Below are positions 53,114 to 62,073 of a stretch of DNA of 64,000 nt, one piece after another (position 1 is the first letter of the stretch; every line of letters begins with the position of its first letter). The DNA lies in contig NZ_BMED01000001.1 in NCBI RefSeq assembly GCF_014636315.1, forward strand, positions 1,679,941-1,743,940, given 5' to 3'. The stretch is from Parundibacterium terreum. GTDB lineage: Bacteria; Pseudomonadota; Gammaproteobacteria; Burkholderiales; Burkholderiaceae_D. Made by a program: the position numbers and the translations under genes. Under the pieces are notes generated by a model. It did no database searches. It saw only the letters and a program-made list of their open reading frames with translations, and was not told where the DNA came from.

Positions 53114-53509
53114 GCGGGTCGAAGCTCTGCTTTTTGAAGGGAGGAAGGAAGGACCCGTTGCCCTTCCTGCCGAAGCCTGGGCCACTGAGCCTGAAGAAAG
53201 CTGATGTTCTGAAGCTTGTCTTGAAGCCCGCATCAGCTTCGCTGCTGGCTTAGTTGGCAGCTTAGGTGCTGGCTTGTTCGCTGCCATATGTGCCAGCTTA
53301 AATGCCGGGTTGAATAGTGAGCTTGAAATTGAGCCCATAAAAAAATACCGTAATCCAGTTGATCTGCAGGTGTCGCGGCGCAAGGGCAGAATGCCCGAAA
53401 AAAGCGCAAAGCCTGCTATTACATCACCTGTACCTGCGAACAGCAAGCCAAGTAACACTCTTTAACAGGCAATCCTTACCGTACGGCATTTTTTATATCT
53501 AAATTATTT
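53114..53509. other. Open, repetitive stretch upstream of the SBP gene
   Basis: Read on the minus strand the frame of the SBP gene continues open through this stretch, giving KPAPKLPTKPAAKL at 53226-53273 from short imperfect repeats of AAGC-x-x-GCA. Possible earlier starts (53338, 53458) lack ribosome binding sites. It is either a non-coding leader with chance periodicity or an unusual N-terminal extension. The rest, to 53620, shows no other gene. Confidence 0.45.
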
Positions 53510-53620
53510 ATGTCCGTCCTGAAGCCACAAAAGCAGTGGCCTGTAGCAACATTGACGACCACATCAAAAGCGGTGAATATCATTCAAAATCGACGTAAAA
53601 ATGCGCAAAATCAAGGAGCA

Positions 53621-55258
53621 ATGATGAAACTGGCCTGTATACGGACTATATTGGCAATCTCGATGCTGTTTTCCGGTTTTGTTGTCGCGCATGAAAGCCC
53701 GAAAGAATTGTCGGTCCCTGGCAACAGTCTGGATTCAGGACTCAGCCCCCTGCACCATGCGGTGTCGACCAAAAACAAGCAGGCACAGGCCTATTTCGAC
53801 CAGGGCCTGAAGCTGGTCTACGCCTTCAACCATGAAGCAGCGCTGGCCTCTTTTGTGCGCGCGATAGAGCTGGATCCCCATCTGGCAATGGCAGCCTGGG
53901 GCATGGCTTATGCATTGGGGCCGAATATCAACCAGCCCATGTCGGAGCCGGCGCACAAGCTGGCCTATGGGGCGTTGCAGCAGGCCATAGTGCTGAAGAA
54001 GTACGCATCCGCCAGCGAAGGAGCGTACATCGATGCTCTCAGCAAGCGCTATTCCGCCGACCCCAAGGCCGATAGCACCGCATTGAATGTCGCTTACAAA
54101 GATGCGATGGCCGATCTGAGCAGGCGCTATCCGAATGACGTCGATGCCGCCGTCCTGTACGCAGAAAGCGTGATGGACCTGCACCCGTGGAAGCTATGGA
54201 AAGCCGACGGCACGCCCGAGGAAGGCACACTGGAAGCCATCGCTGCGCTGGAAAAAGCCCTGAAGCGTCAACCGAATCACATAGGTGCCAATCATTATTA
54301 TGTGCATGCGATAGAAATGTCGCCCTATCCTGAAAAAGCTTTGGCATCCGCCCGGCGGCTGGAAACACTGGCGCCGTCCGCAGGCCATCTGGTGCATATG
54401 CCCGCGCATATCTACATCCGCACCGGCGACTACCTGGCGGCGGCACGCTCCAATATCGCTGCTGCGCACGCGGATGAGCGGCTGATTGCCGCAGGCGGCC
54501 AGTCGGGATATCTGACCGGCTACTATGGACATAACCTGCACTTCCTGGCAGTCAGCTATGCCTATGCGGGCAATGCGGAACAAGCAATTGCCGCAGCAAA
54601 CAAGCTGGCCGATATGGTGCGACCAAAACTGAAAGAGGCGCCTTACCTGGATTCTTTCTACGCCACTCCGGCCTTGATCTATACGCTGTTTGATCGCTGG
54701 GACGACATATTGGCGCTGCCGGAAGCGCCTTTTGAGGCCCCGGTGAGTACGACGCTCTGGCATTTTGCGCGGTCCATCGCCTATGCAGGCAAGGGCCGCA
54801 ACGAGGATGCGCAGCAGGAGCGCAGCAAGTTCATCGCGGCCAAATCCAGCACCGGTGAAGCGGAGGAATACGGCAACAACCGTAGCCGGGCCGTATTAGA
54901 GGTCGCACTGCATTATCTGGACGGGCGGCTGGCCTTGTTTGCCAAGGATGCGCCCGCTGCAGTGCTGGCCTTGCGCGAGGCGGCCGATGCAGAAGATAAG
55001 CTATCCTACGATGAACCGCCCAACTGGTACTTGTCGTCCGGCTGGATGCTGGGCAATGCATTGTTGCAGGAGGGGGATGCCGTGGGAGCAGAAGCCGCTT
55101 TCCGCAATGACTTAAAGCACAATATCGCCAGCGGCCGCTCACTGCATGGGCTGCAACTTGCGCTCAATGAGCAAGGCAAGCCCAACCAGGCGGAGCAAGC
55201 CAGGAAGCAGTTCGTGCAAGCCTGGCGTGGCGCCGATATCACACTGCAAACCCGATAA
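53621..55258 (+). CDS. Exported TPR-repeat protein
   Basis: A 545-residue protein with a signal peptide (ILAISMLFSGFVVA) and tetratricopeptide repeats, clearest at about residues 50-85 (YFDQGLKLVYAFNHEAALAS), with others at HYYVHAIEMSPYPEKALASA and HFLAVSYAYAGNAEQAIAAA. TPR helices mediate protein-protein contacts in the periplasm or outer membrane. The start at 53621 follows AAGGAG. The function is unknown; related proteins are annotated only as TPR proteins. Confidence 0.85.
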   Translation: MMKLACIRTILAISMLFSGFVVAHESPKELSVPGNSLDSGLSPLHHAVSTKNKQAQAYFDQGLKLVYAFNHEAALASFVRAIELDPHLAMAAWGMAYALGPNINQPMSEPAHKLAYGALQQAIVLKKYASASEGAYIDALSKRYSADPKADSTALNVAYKDAMADLSRRYPNDVDAAVLYAESVMDLHPWKLWKADGTPEEGTLEAIAALEKALKRQPNHIGANHYYVHAIEMSPYPEKALASARRLETLAPSAGHLVHMPAHIYIRTGDYLAAARSNIAAAHADERLIAAGGQSGYLTGYYGHNLHFLAVSYAYAGNAEQAIAAANKLADMVRPKLKEAPYLDSFYATPALIYTLFDRWDDILALPEAPFEAPVSTTLWHFARSIAYAGKGRNEDAQQERSKFIAAKSSTGEAEEYGNNRSRAVLEVALHYLDGRLALFAKDAPAAVLALREAADAEDKLSYDEPPNWYLSSGWMLGNALLQEGDAVGAEAAFRNDLKHNIASGRSLHGLQLALNEQGKPNQAEQARKQFVQAWRGADITLQTR

Positions 55259-55300
55259 ATAGCAAAACAGCACGGCTTGACACCTCCCGCCGCCAGCGTG

Positions 55301-55322
55301 ATTTGTGGTTTATTTGTGGTTT
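55301..55322. promoter_or_regulatory. Perfect tandem 11-bp repeat upstream of the porin
   Basis: ATTTGTGGTTT occurs twice in direct succession (55301-55311, 55312-55322). An 11-base period is one helical turn and is typical of direct-repeat sites for OmpR/PhoB-type response regulators. It lies about 180 bases before the porin start. Confidence 0.4.
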
Positions 55323-55498
55323 TTTAGCTGCACATGCTACGGGCTGCGACATTTCCAGCGGTACAAAATAGCCCCGAAAGCGATTTGAAAGCTTGGCTAC
55401 ATAAGCTAGGCAGGTACCACACATTGCACTATTGCAAAATTACTTCAAAAGTAACGCAAGACCAGCCTCAAATCGATAATTCAAAACGGAGACGATCA

Positions 55499-56551
55499 AT
55501 GAAGAAGAAACTACTGGCGCTCGCCATTTTCGCGCCTGCCTGCACGCTCGCCCAGGCTCAATCCAATGTGCAGATCTACGGTCTGCTCGACATGAATGTC
55601 GAATACCTGACCAATGCCAACCCAACAAAAAATTCCTTGCTGAGACTGAACTCCGGCGGCGCAAACACTTCGCGCTTCGGCTTTCGCGGCACAGAAGACC
55701 TCGGTGACGGCCTGAAAGCAGTATTCCAACTGGAAGGCGGCCTGAAGCTGGACGCAGGCGCTTCCGATGGCGATATTTTCGGCCGCCAGGCCAATGTCGG
55801 CCTGGAAGGCAATTTTGGCCGAGTTGTCGCTGGCCGCTCATTCAGCACCGTGTACGACTTCCTGTTGCCGTTTGACCCTATGGGTTATGCGCCACAGTAT
55901 TCCTGGGCTACTTCTGCCGGTGCCTCCGGCAACCGCAAGGATGGCTTGCTGACCGGCGTCTCCAACATGGTCAAATACCAAGGTGACTTCAACGGCTTCC
56001 GCCTGGGCGCCAACTATGCATTCGGCGAAGCTGCGGGCAGCACTTCCGACAGCGCCAAATATGCACTGGCACTGGGATACAACGTTGGCGCATTGCGGTT
56101 GGCAGCCGTGTATAGCCAGGTAAACGGCGTGCGCAACACTGCAGGCGTGTATGACAAGACTACGGCAACCCATCTGGCCGCAGGTTACCAATTGGGCGAT
56201 GCCAAGCTGAATGCCGGCTTCCGCCATTTCAAGAAAACCCTGGCAGCCGGTGGCGCCGACCAGCGCAGCGATACCTACTGGGGCGGCGTCAACTACAAGA
56301 CGACCGAGGCATTCACTATCACCGGTGTTGTGTACTACCAGGATATCAAGAACACCACGGCTGCTCTGAACGCAGACCCTATCATGTACGTACTGGGGGG
56401 CAAGTATGCAATGTCCAAACGCACCGACCTGTATCTGGTCGGCGCGTATGCAAAAGCCAAGGGCAACAATACCGTCAGCCTGTCGCGTGATGACGTTGGC
56501 TACGGCAGCAGCCAGACTGGCGTCACTGCCGGCATCCAGCACCGCTTTTAA
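55499..56551 (+). CDS. Outer-membrane porin (trimeric, Burkholderiales type)
   Basis: A 350-residue beta-barrel porin. A signal peptide (KLLALAIFAPACTLAQA) is followed by SNVQIYGLLDMNVEYLTN, the standard first strand, and by SRFGFRGTEDLGDGLKAVFQ and GRQANVGLEGNFG, the loop and strand patterns of the family. The last strand ends in the aromatic signature VTAGIQHRF needed for BamA-assisted insertion. It allows diffusion of small solutes. The start at 55499 follows CGGAGACG; the upstream open frame is noise. Own terminator downstream. Confidence 0.95.
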   Translation: MKKKLLALAIFAPACTLAQAQSNVQIYGLLDMNVEYLTNANPTKNSLLRLNSGGANTSRFGFRGTEDLGDGLKAVFQLEGGLKLDAGASDGDIFGRQANVGLEGNFGRVVAGRSFSTVYDFLLPFDPMGYAPQYSWATSAGASGNRKDGLLTGVSNMVKYQGDFNGFRLGANYAFGEAAGSTSDSAKYALALGYNVGALRLAAVYSQVNGVRNTAGVYDKTTATHLAAGYQLGDAKLNAGFRHFKKTLAAGGADQRSDTYWGGVNYKTTEAFTITGVVYYQDIKNTTAALNADPIMYVLGGKYAMSKRTDLYLVGAYAKAKGNNTVSLSRDDVGYGSSQTGVTAGIQHRF

Positions 56552-56578
56552 TCTCCTGGCCGACTAGTTCGGCTACTA

Positions 56579-56613
56579 ACGGCATGCAGCCCTTGGCTCC
56601 ATGCCGTTTTTTT
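56579..56613 (+). terminator. Rho-independent terminator of the porin gene
   Basis: ACGGCATG (56579-56586) pairs with CATGCCGT (56600-56607), then a run of T. Confidence 0.85.
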
Positions 56614-56798
56614 ACGCCCATTCTTTCAGTGAATGAATTATTCAGACAGTTCATCATCAGGTTTTATTCCACTAAAGAAACAAGTCTCGATACCGATTTG
56701 TTTCGCGAAAGAATGCCTTGTTTTCTCCGGCCATTTTTACTAGATTGAAAGTCCGGTTCTCAAGGCCGGAGTGATTCCGTTGTCACCTGGAGTAAGAT

Positions 56799-57137
56799 AT
56801 GATCGCTGCCGAATTATTGAAACGTCAATCCAACGACCAATACTACACAGAGAGAAGAGAGAAAAGAGCGCCGTTCTTCACGCTCATCGAGATGGATCCG
56901 CGCGACTTGGTCAGCGGCATAGAGCGCGAAGAAGGTTATTTATCCGAAGACATTACCCCTGCAGGCACCATGCGGGAAACTTGCCCCCACTGCCCCGGCA
57001 ATGCGCTGTTGCTGGTATTGCGCTACAAGCAGGTCAAACGCTCGCACCTGTTTTGCGAGCAATGTACGCGCTGCTATGACGCGCTGTATCCCGATGGCAC
57101 TTCGGCACTGGCGATAGGCGGCGTGTCGCTGGTATAG
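56799..57137 (+). CDS. Small zinc-ribbon protein of unknown function
   Basis: A 112-residue cytosolic protein. Two cysteine clusters, CPHC (Cys62, Cys65) and CEQCTRC (Cys86, Cys89, Cys92), form a probable zinc ribbon in the C-terminal half; the N-terminal half is charged (RREKRAPFFTLIEMDPRDLV). GGAG precedes the start. Not recognised beyond the ribbon; it may bind nucleic acid or a protein partner. Converges with the MerR gene. Confidence 0.7.
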   Translation: MIAAELLKRQSNDQYYTERREKRAPFFTLIEMDPRDLVSGIEREEGYLSEDITPAGTMRETCPHCPGNALLLVLRYKQVKRSHLFCEQCTRCYDALYPDGTSALAIGGVSLV

Positions 57138-57190
57138 AATCCAGGAAAATCCAAGAAAAAATCTGTAAGGCCTGGCGCAGCCGGGCTTTG

Positions 57191-57721
57191 CTAGCTTTTT
57201 TCTCCGGCTTTCTTGCGCTCTTCCATCTGCCTGCGGCTGCTGATATTGATCAGGCGCAGTTCTGCCAGGGTTTCATCTATCTGCGCGCGCTTTTGCTCCA
57301 GTTCAGAGATGGTCTGGTCGGTGCGGGCAATGACATAGCTAAGCTGCTTGCTGCGTCCTTCGCCGTGCGCGCCATACAAATCCAGATAATGTTTGATCTC
57401 CGACAGAGGCGACCCTATCGCCTTGGCACGCAGTATCAGCGCCAGTCTGGCGCGATCGCGGCGAGTGTAGACACGGGTATTATTGACGCGGCGTGGAGTG
57501 ATGAGTTCCTTGTCTTCATAGAAGCGCAACGCACGCTGGGAAATACCAAACTCTTCGCAGAGTTCATTGATGCCGAATAGCTGCGAAGTATCGTCGCTCC
57601 GATGCGAGTCGACAAAGGCCTGCGCATCCATAACCTCTGGCCTGTCAGTATCTGTCGCGGCCCCTCCGCCCATGCTGGCGGCAAGAGAAGTTTCCATTGC
57701 GGCTGATTTGCGGCTGGCCAT
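57191..57721 (-). CDS. MerR-family regulator, LiuR-like
   Basis: A 176-residue MerR regulator with an N-terminal extension of about 45 residues. The DNA-binding part reads INELCEEFGISQRALRFYED and NNTRVYTRRDRARLALILRA; the middle GSPLSEIKHYLDLYG and a C-terminal coiled coil (TISELEQKRAQIDETLAEL) follow. LiuR-type MerR proteins, which lack metal-binding Cys motifs as here, control leucine/isovalerate and fatty acid breakdown in proteobacteria. It is the second gene after the SCP2 gene (54-base gap) and divergent from atuCDEF, whose promoter overlaps a CGTTAACG dyad. Confidence 0.85.
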   Translation of the reverse strand: MASRKSAAMETSLAASMGGGAATDTDRPEVMDAQAFVDSHRSDDTSQLFGINELCEEFGISQRALRFYEDKELITPRRVNNTRVYTRRDRARLALILRAKAIGSPLSEIKHYLDLYGAHGEGRSKQLSYVIARTDQTISELEQKRAQIDETLAELRLINISSRRQMEERKKAGEKS

Positions 57722-57775
57722 GACAGTTCCCGGGAAGACCTACATATTACTGCTTGTTAAAACCTGGATGAATCT

Positions 57776-58072
57776 TCAGACCACTTTTTGCAAGCGCATT
57801 GCCACGCTCATATCGCCGGATACCTTGAACTTGCCCATCATGAAGCCATTCACGGGATTCAATTCACCGGACAGCAGGGCGCTCAGGTTTTCCACCGAAA
57901 TCGCTACGGTGCAGACTGCCTCCAGATTTTCATTGCTGACCGTGTTCGGCGTGGACAGCGCATCCACAAATACAACGCCGTCGCTGCCGCAATCAAATTT
58001 CAAGGTGGCGTTCAAACCGCTATCGTCGCCGACCTTGGCACGTATCGCTTCTGTGCATGCTGCTAAATCCAT
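57776..58072 (-). CDS. SCP2 sterol-carrier-like domain protein
   Basis: A 98-residue single-domain protein of the SCP2 family. NATLKFDCGSDGVVFVDALS and the ending NGFMMGKFKVSGDMSVAMRL are the family's strand and helix signatures. SCP2 proteins bind hydrophobic acyl-CoAs or lipids, which suits delivery of acyl-CoA to the divergent atu enzymes. The start at 58072 follows AGGAGAG; a longer frame was rejected. Confidence 0.85.
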   Translation of the reverse strand: MDLAACTEAIRAKVGDDSGLNATLKFDCGSDGVVFVDALSTPNTVSNENLEAVCTVAISVENLSALLSGELNPVNGFMMGKFKVSGDMSVAMRLQKVV

Positions 58073-58164
58073 CTGTTCTCTCCTGGTGTTTGTAAAAACG
58101 TGGTGACAGCCGAAATGTACCATGCAGCCTTTAGAGGGACAATACTAACCTATAGATTAATCAG

Positions 58165-58193
58165 TTGACGTTAACGGAAGGCAGATTTAGAAT
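58165..58193 (+). promoter_or_regulatory. atuC promoter with a MerR/LiuR-like dyad
   Basis: TTGACG (58165-58170) and TAGAAT (58188-58193) are 17 bases apart. The -35 box is part of TTGACGTTAACGGAAG, centred on the perfect dyad CGTTAACG (58169-58176), which resembles the LiuR consensus as recalled. It lies in the 318-base divergent spacer between the SCP2-MerR unit and atuC; nothing else is seen there except a second TTGACA at 58226-58231. Confidence 0.6.
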
Positions 58194-58390
58194 CAGCCAA
58201 AATAATCTGCCATTCAAGCGCCGCATTGACACAGACGGCGCAGGCTTTGTTACCCTTGTTACAGTAGTTCACCCCGAAACCGTATCATCGTCGGAGCTCT
58301 GAATGAACAAACGCAATGCTGCGGACCCACAGTCCTGCCCTACCACTTCCGCCCTCACAGCTTCCCCGCTGCACGACAAGGAGGCGCTCC

Positions 58391-60001
58391 ATGCCCGTAC
58401 TTGAGTCCAGCATCAATACCAAGTCGGATTCGTTCGCACGCAATAGCGCCAGCATGCAAGCCAAGCTGGCCGCAGTGCTGGAACTGGAACAAAAAGTACT
58501 GGAAGAGTCCTCGTCCAAACGCGCCAAATTTGAGGAGCGCGGCCAGTTGCTGCCGCGCGAAAGGGTGGCGCGCCTGCTGGACCGCGGCTCCCCTTTCCTG
58601 GAGTTCAGCCGCCTGGCCGGTTTCAAGATGCATGACGACGACGGCAAAAAGGCCGTGCTGGGTGGGGGCTCGGTGATAGGCATAGGCACGGTGGCCGGCA
58701 AACGCTGCGTGATCCTGGCCAGCGACAGCGCCATCAAGGGCGGCACCGTGTCACCCATGGGTTTAAAGAAGAGCCTGCGCGCGCAAGAAATTTCCCGCGA
58801 CAACCGCCTACCGCTGATCTATCTGGTCGAGAGCGGCGGTGCCAACCTGATGTACCAGAGCGAAATTTTCATCGAAGGCGGACGCAGCTTTGCCAACCAG
58901 GCCAGGCTGTCGGCCGCCGGCATACCGCAGATCGCGGTGGTCCATGGTTCCTCCACAGCAGGCGGCGCCTACCTGCCGGGCCTGTCCGACTATGTGATCC
59001 TGGTGCGCGGACGTTCCAGCATCTTCCTGGCCGGTCCGCCGCTGGTCAAAGCGGCCATAGGCGAAGACACCGACGAAGAATCATTGGGCGGCGCGCAAAC
59101 CCATGCCGAGATAACCGGGCTGGGTGAATACCTGTGCGAGAACGACGCCCATGCCATTGCCACCGCCAGGGAAGTGATGGACAAGCTGCGCTGGGATGCG
59201 GTACCCGCAGATAGCGCTGGCACAGCCCCGCTCTATCCGGCAGAAGAATTGATGGGCATAGTCCCCGACGATGAGCGCGAACCGTATGACGTGCGCGAGG
59301 TGATAGCCAGGCTGGTGGATGGCTCGGACTTCCTGGAGTTCAAGCAAAACTATGCGGCCGATACAGTCTGCGGCCACGCCCGGCTGATGGGGCACAACGT
59401 CGGCATCATCGGCAACAACGGACCTATACAGCCGAACGGCTCCACCAAGGCTGCGCAATTCATACAATTGTGCGACCAGAGCGGCACGCCGCTGATCTTC
59501 CTGCAAAACACCACCGGTTATATGGTTGGCTCCGAAGCAGAGCGCAATGGCGCGATCAAGCATGGTTCGAAGATGATACAGGCGGTCGCCAATGCGCGCG
59601 TGCCCAAGTTCACCATCGTGATCGGCGGCTCCTTCGGCGCCGGCAACTACGGCATGTGCGGACGCGGCTTCGATCCGCGCTTTATCTTTTCCTGGCCTAC
59701 CGCGCGCACTGCAGTAATGGGCGGCGCGCAGGCAGCCAAGGTGATGGACATCGTCAGCCGCAGCAAGATGGAGCGCGCCGGCATCCCGGCCAACGATGAA
59801 GCACTGAAGGCAATGTCGGACGGCCTGCGCATGCGCCTGGACCAAGAGTCTTCGGTCTTGTTTGGCACTGCACGTCTGTGGGATGACGGCATCATCGCCC
59901 CGCGCGATACCCGCAGCGTGCTGGGACTATGCCTGGCCGTAGCCCAGGAAGCGGAATCCAGAACACCGCGCACCAATACCTTTGGAGTGTCCAGATTCTG
60001 A
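58391..60001 (+). CDS. atuC: Geranyl-CoA carboxylase beta subunit (carboxyltransferase)
   Basis: A 536-residue carboxyltransferase that moves CO2 from biotin to the acyl-CoA. SNAIKGG-type ASDSAIKGGTVSPMG, HGSSTAGGAYLPGLSDY and GGSFGAGNYGMCGRGFDPR (acyl-CoA and oxyanion loops) are intact. FSRLAGFKMHDDD and ANLMYQSEIFIEGGRSFANQ resemble AtuC more than methylcrotonyl-CoA carboxylase LiuB, and the gene order beta-dehydrogenase-hydratase-alpha equals atuCDEF. The start at 58391 follows AAGGAGG. The substrate could still be methylcrotonyl-CoA; the assignment rests on motif memory and order. Confidence 0.85.
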   Translation: MPVLESSINTKSDSFARNSASMQAKLAAVLELEQKVLEESSSKRAKFEERGQLLPRERVARLLDRGSPFLEFSRLAGFKMHDDDGKKAVLGGGSVIGIGTVAGKRCVILASDSAIKGGTVSPMGLKKSLRAQEISRDNRLPLIYLVESGGANLMYQSEIFIEGGRSFANQARLSAAGIPQIAVVHGSSTAGGAYLPGLSDYVILVRGRSSIFLAGPPLVKAAIGEDTDEESLGGAQTHAEITGLGEYLCENDAHAIATAREVMDKLRWDAVPADSAGTAPLYPAEELMGIVPDDEREPYDVREVIARLVDGSDFLEFKQNYAADTVCGHARLMGHNVGIIGNNGPIQPNGSTKAAQFIQLCDQSGTPLIFLQNTTGYMVGSEAERNGAIKHGSKMIQAVANARVPKFTIVIGGSFGAGNYGMCGRGFDPRFIFSWPTARTAVMGGAQAAKVMDIVSRSKMERAGIPANDEALKAMSDGLRMRLDQESSVLFGTARLWDDGIIAPRDTRSVLGLCLAVAQEAESRTPRTNTFGVSRF

Positions 60002-60069
60002 GCTAGCCCCAAAAAAAAGCAGCACCGGAACGTAATTCACGCACCAAAACCAATAATGGAGACAGCGTA

Positions 60070-61224
60070 ATGAAATTCACCCCCGAGCACATACAGCTCG
60101 CTGATACGGTCACGAAATTCGTGCAGAACGAAATCAATCCCCATGTGAAAGCTTGGGAAGATGCCGAGGAATTTCCCTCCCACCAGCTATTCAAGAAGCT
60201 GGGGACGCTGGGCCTGCTCGGTGTGAAATACCCGGAAGAATTTGGCGGGCTGGGGCTGGACTTTTCTTACTCTATGGTCATGGCGGAGGCTTTGGGTGCC
60301 TGCGACTGCAGCGGTGTGCCGATGGCGATAGGCGTCCACACCGATATGTGTACCCCGGCGCTGGCGCGCTTTGGCTCCGACGATTTGCGCCGTGCTTATC
60401 TCGCCCCTTCCATCGCCGGTGATATGGTCGGCTGCGTAGGCATCAGCGAAACCGGCGGCGGTTCGGATGTGGCAGCGATCACGACTTCGGCCCGCATCGA
60501 AGGTGACGACTATGTGATCAACGGCTCGAAGATGTGGATTACCAACGGCATGAAGGCAGACTGGTGCTGCCTGTTGGCCAATACCTCGGAAGGCGCGCCG
60601 CACAGGAATAAATCGCTGATCATCGTGCCCATGGATGCCGCGGGCATCACGCGCCAGAAAATCCGGAAGATAGGCATGAATTCTTCCGATACCGCGCAAC
60701 TGTTCTTCGACAATGTGCGCGTGCCGCGCCGCAACCTGGTGGGCCAAGAAGGCATGGGCTTTACTTTCCAGATGTTGCAATTCCAGGAAGAAAGGCTGTG
60801 GGGTGCGGCCAGCTCGTTGAAAATGCTGGACCGGCTGATCGACCAGACCATTACCTATACGCGGGAACGCAAGGCTTTCGGCAAATCGATACTGGACAAT
60901 CAGGCCGTTTACTTTCGTCTCGCCGAGTTGCGCACCGAGGTGGAATGCCTGCGCTCGATTACTTACCGTGCGGTGGAAGCCTATGTGGACGGCAAAGACG
61001 TGACACGGCTGGCATCAATGGCCAAACTGAAATGCGGCCGCCTGATACGCGAGGTGGCAGACAGTTGCCTGCAATACTGGGGCGGCATGGGCTATACCTG
61101 GGATAACCCTATTTCTATGGCCTATCGCGACGGCAGGCTGGTATCCATAGGCGGCGGCGCCGATGAAGTCATGCTCGGCATTATCGCCAAACTGGAAGGC
61201 ACGCTGCCGGGGAAATCGCTATGA
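60070..61224 (+). CDS. atuD: Citronellyl-CoA dehydrogenase (acyl-CoA dehydrogenase)
   Basis: A 384-residue FAD enzyme. GISETGGGSDVAAITTSA and NGSKMWITNG bind flavin and substrate; the catalytic base is probably Glu241 in QFQEERLWGAAS, the isovaleryl-CoA dehydrogenase position, since the MCAD position is Gly-rich (SIGGGADEV). AtuD introduces the 2,3 double bond into citronellyl-CoA, making geranyl-CoA for AtuC/AtuF. ATGGAGACAG precedes the start. The stop overlaps the atuE start by four bases. A close paralogue lies at 25643-26800. Confidence 0.88.
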   Translation: MKFTPEHIQLADTVTKFVQNEINPHVKAWEDAEEFPSHQLFKKLGTLGLLGVKYPEEFGGLGLDFSYSMVMAEALGACDCSGVPMAIGVHTDMCTPALARFGSDDLRRAYLAPSIAGDMVGCVGISETGGGSDVAAITTSARIEGDDYVINGSKMWITNGMKADWCCLLANTSEGAPHRNKSLIIVPMDAAGITRQKIRKIGMNSSDTAQLFFDNVRVPRRNLVGQEGMGFTFQMLQFQEERLWGAASSLKMLDRLIDQTITYTRERKAFGKSILDNQAVYFRLAELRTEVECLRSITYRAVEAYVDGKDVTRLASMAKLKCGRLIREVADSCLQYWGGMGYTWDNPISMAYRDGRLVSIGGGADEVMLGIIAKLEGTLPGKSL

Positions 61225-62063
61225 CTACCGTGACAACCGCAAGCTATGATGATCTGTCCACCGTCAAGCGCCGCTATGCCGATGGCGTATTGACGCTGAG
61301 CCTGAACCGGCCTGAATCGCGCAATGCGATGTCCATCCTGATGGTGAATGAATTGCTGCTGTCGCTGGAGCAGGCCGAGAACGATGGCGCTGTCCGCATC
61401 ATCGTACTGCGCGGCGAGAATGGCCATTTTTGCTCGGGCGGCGATATCAAGGATATGGCAGCGGCACGCATGCAGCCGGAGACGGCGGGCATAGATGCCA
61501 TCGCCGAGGTCAATGCCCGCTTTGGAGAACTATGTCTCGCCTATGCCCGCACGCCGCTGGCAGTGATCGTTGCGCTGGAAGGTGCGGTGATGGGCGGCGG
61601 CTTCGGGCTGGCCTGCATCGCCGATGTAGCGCTGGCCAGCAGCAGTACACTGTTCCGCTTGCCGGAGACCTCCATCGGCCTGGTGCCGGCCCAGATTGCC
61701 CCTTTCCTGGTCGAGAGGCTAGGTTATTCGGAAGCAAAGCGCCTCGCAGTCACCGGCGGCCACATCAATGCACAGGAGGCATTGAGCCTCAGGCTGATCC
61801 ATGAGCTACACGTCGATGCCAACGCTCTGGACGCCGCAGTACACGCCAATATCCACAAGATACTGCAATGCGCGCCGCATGCGGTGGCGGCCAGCAAGGC
61901 ATTGATGGCGCGCGCCCGGCTGGAAGCGCCGCAAGCGCTGATCCGCGATGCCGCAGCCGTATTCTCGCATGCGGCACGCAGCGTGGAAGGCATGGAGGGA
62001 GGCATGGCTTTCCTGCAAAAACGCAAACCGTCCTGGGTAGCTGCAAATAATGAAGCGCAATAA
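61221..62063 (+). CDS. atuE: Isohexenylglutaconyl-CoA hydratase (crotonase family)
   Basis: A 280-residue crotonase. The oxyanion loops are FCSGGDIKDMA and GAVMGGGFGLACIAD. One hydratase Glu is kept in FRLPETSIGL while the other position is Gly (GGGFGLA), as is usual for this branch. PAQIAPFLVERLG is characteristic of AtuE-like and 3-methylglutaconyl-CoA hydratases. It hydrates the carboxylated product of AtuC/AtuF. The start shares ATGA with the atuD stop, so the two are translationally coupled. Confidence 0.85.
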   Translation: MTTVTTASYDDLSTVKRRYADGVLTLSLNRPESRNAMSILMVNELLLSLEQAENDGAVRIIVLRGENGHFCSGGDIKDMAAARMQPETAGIDAIAEVNARFGELCLAYARTPLAVIVALEGAVMGGGFGLACIADVALASSSTLFRLPETSIGLVPAQIAPFLVERLGYSEAKRLAVTGGHINAQEALSLRLIHELHVDANALDAAVHANIHKILQCAPHAVAASKALMARARLEAPQALIRDAAAVFSHAARSVEGMEGGMAFLQKRKPSWVAANNEAQ

Positions 62064-62073
62064 TGGAGCATGC

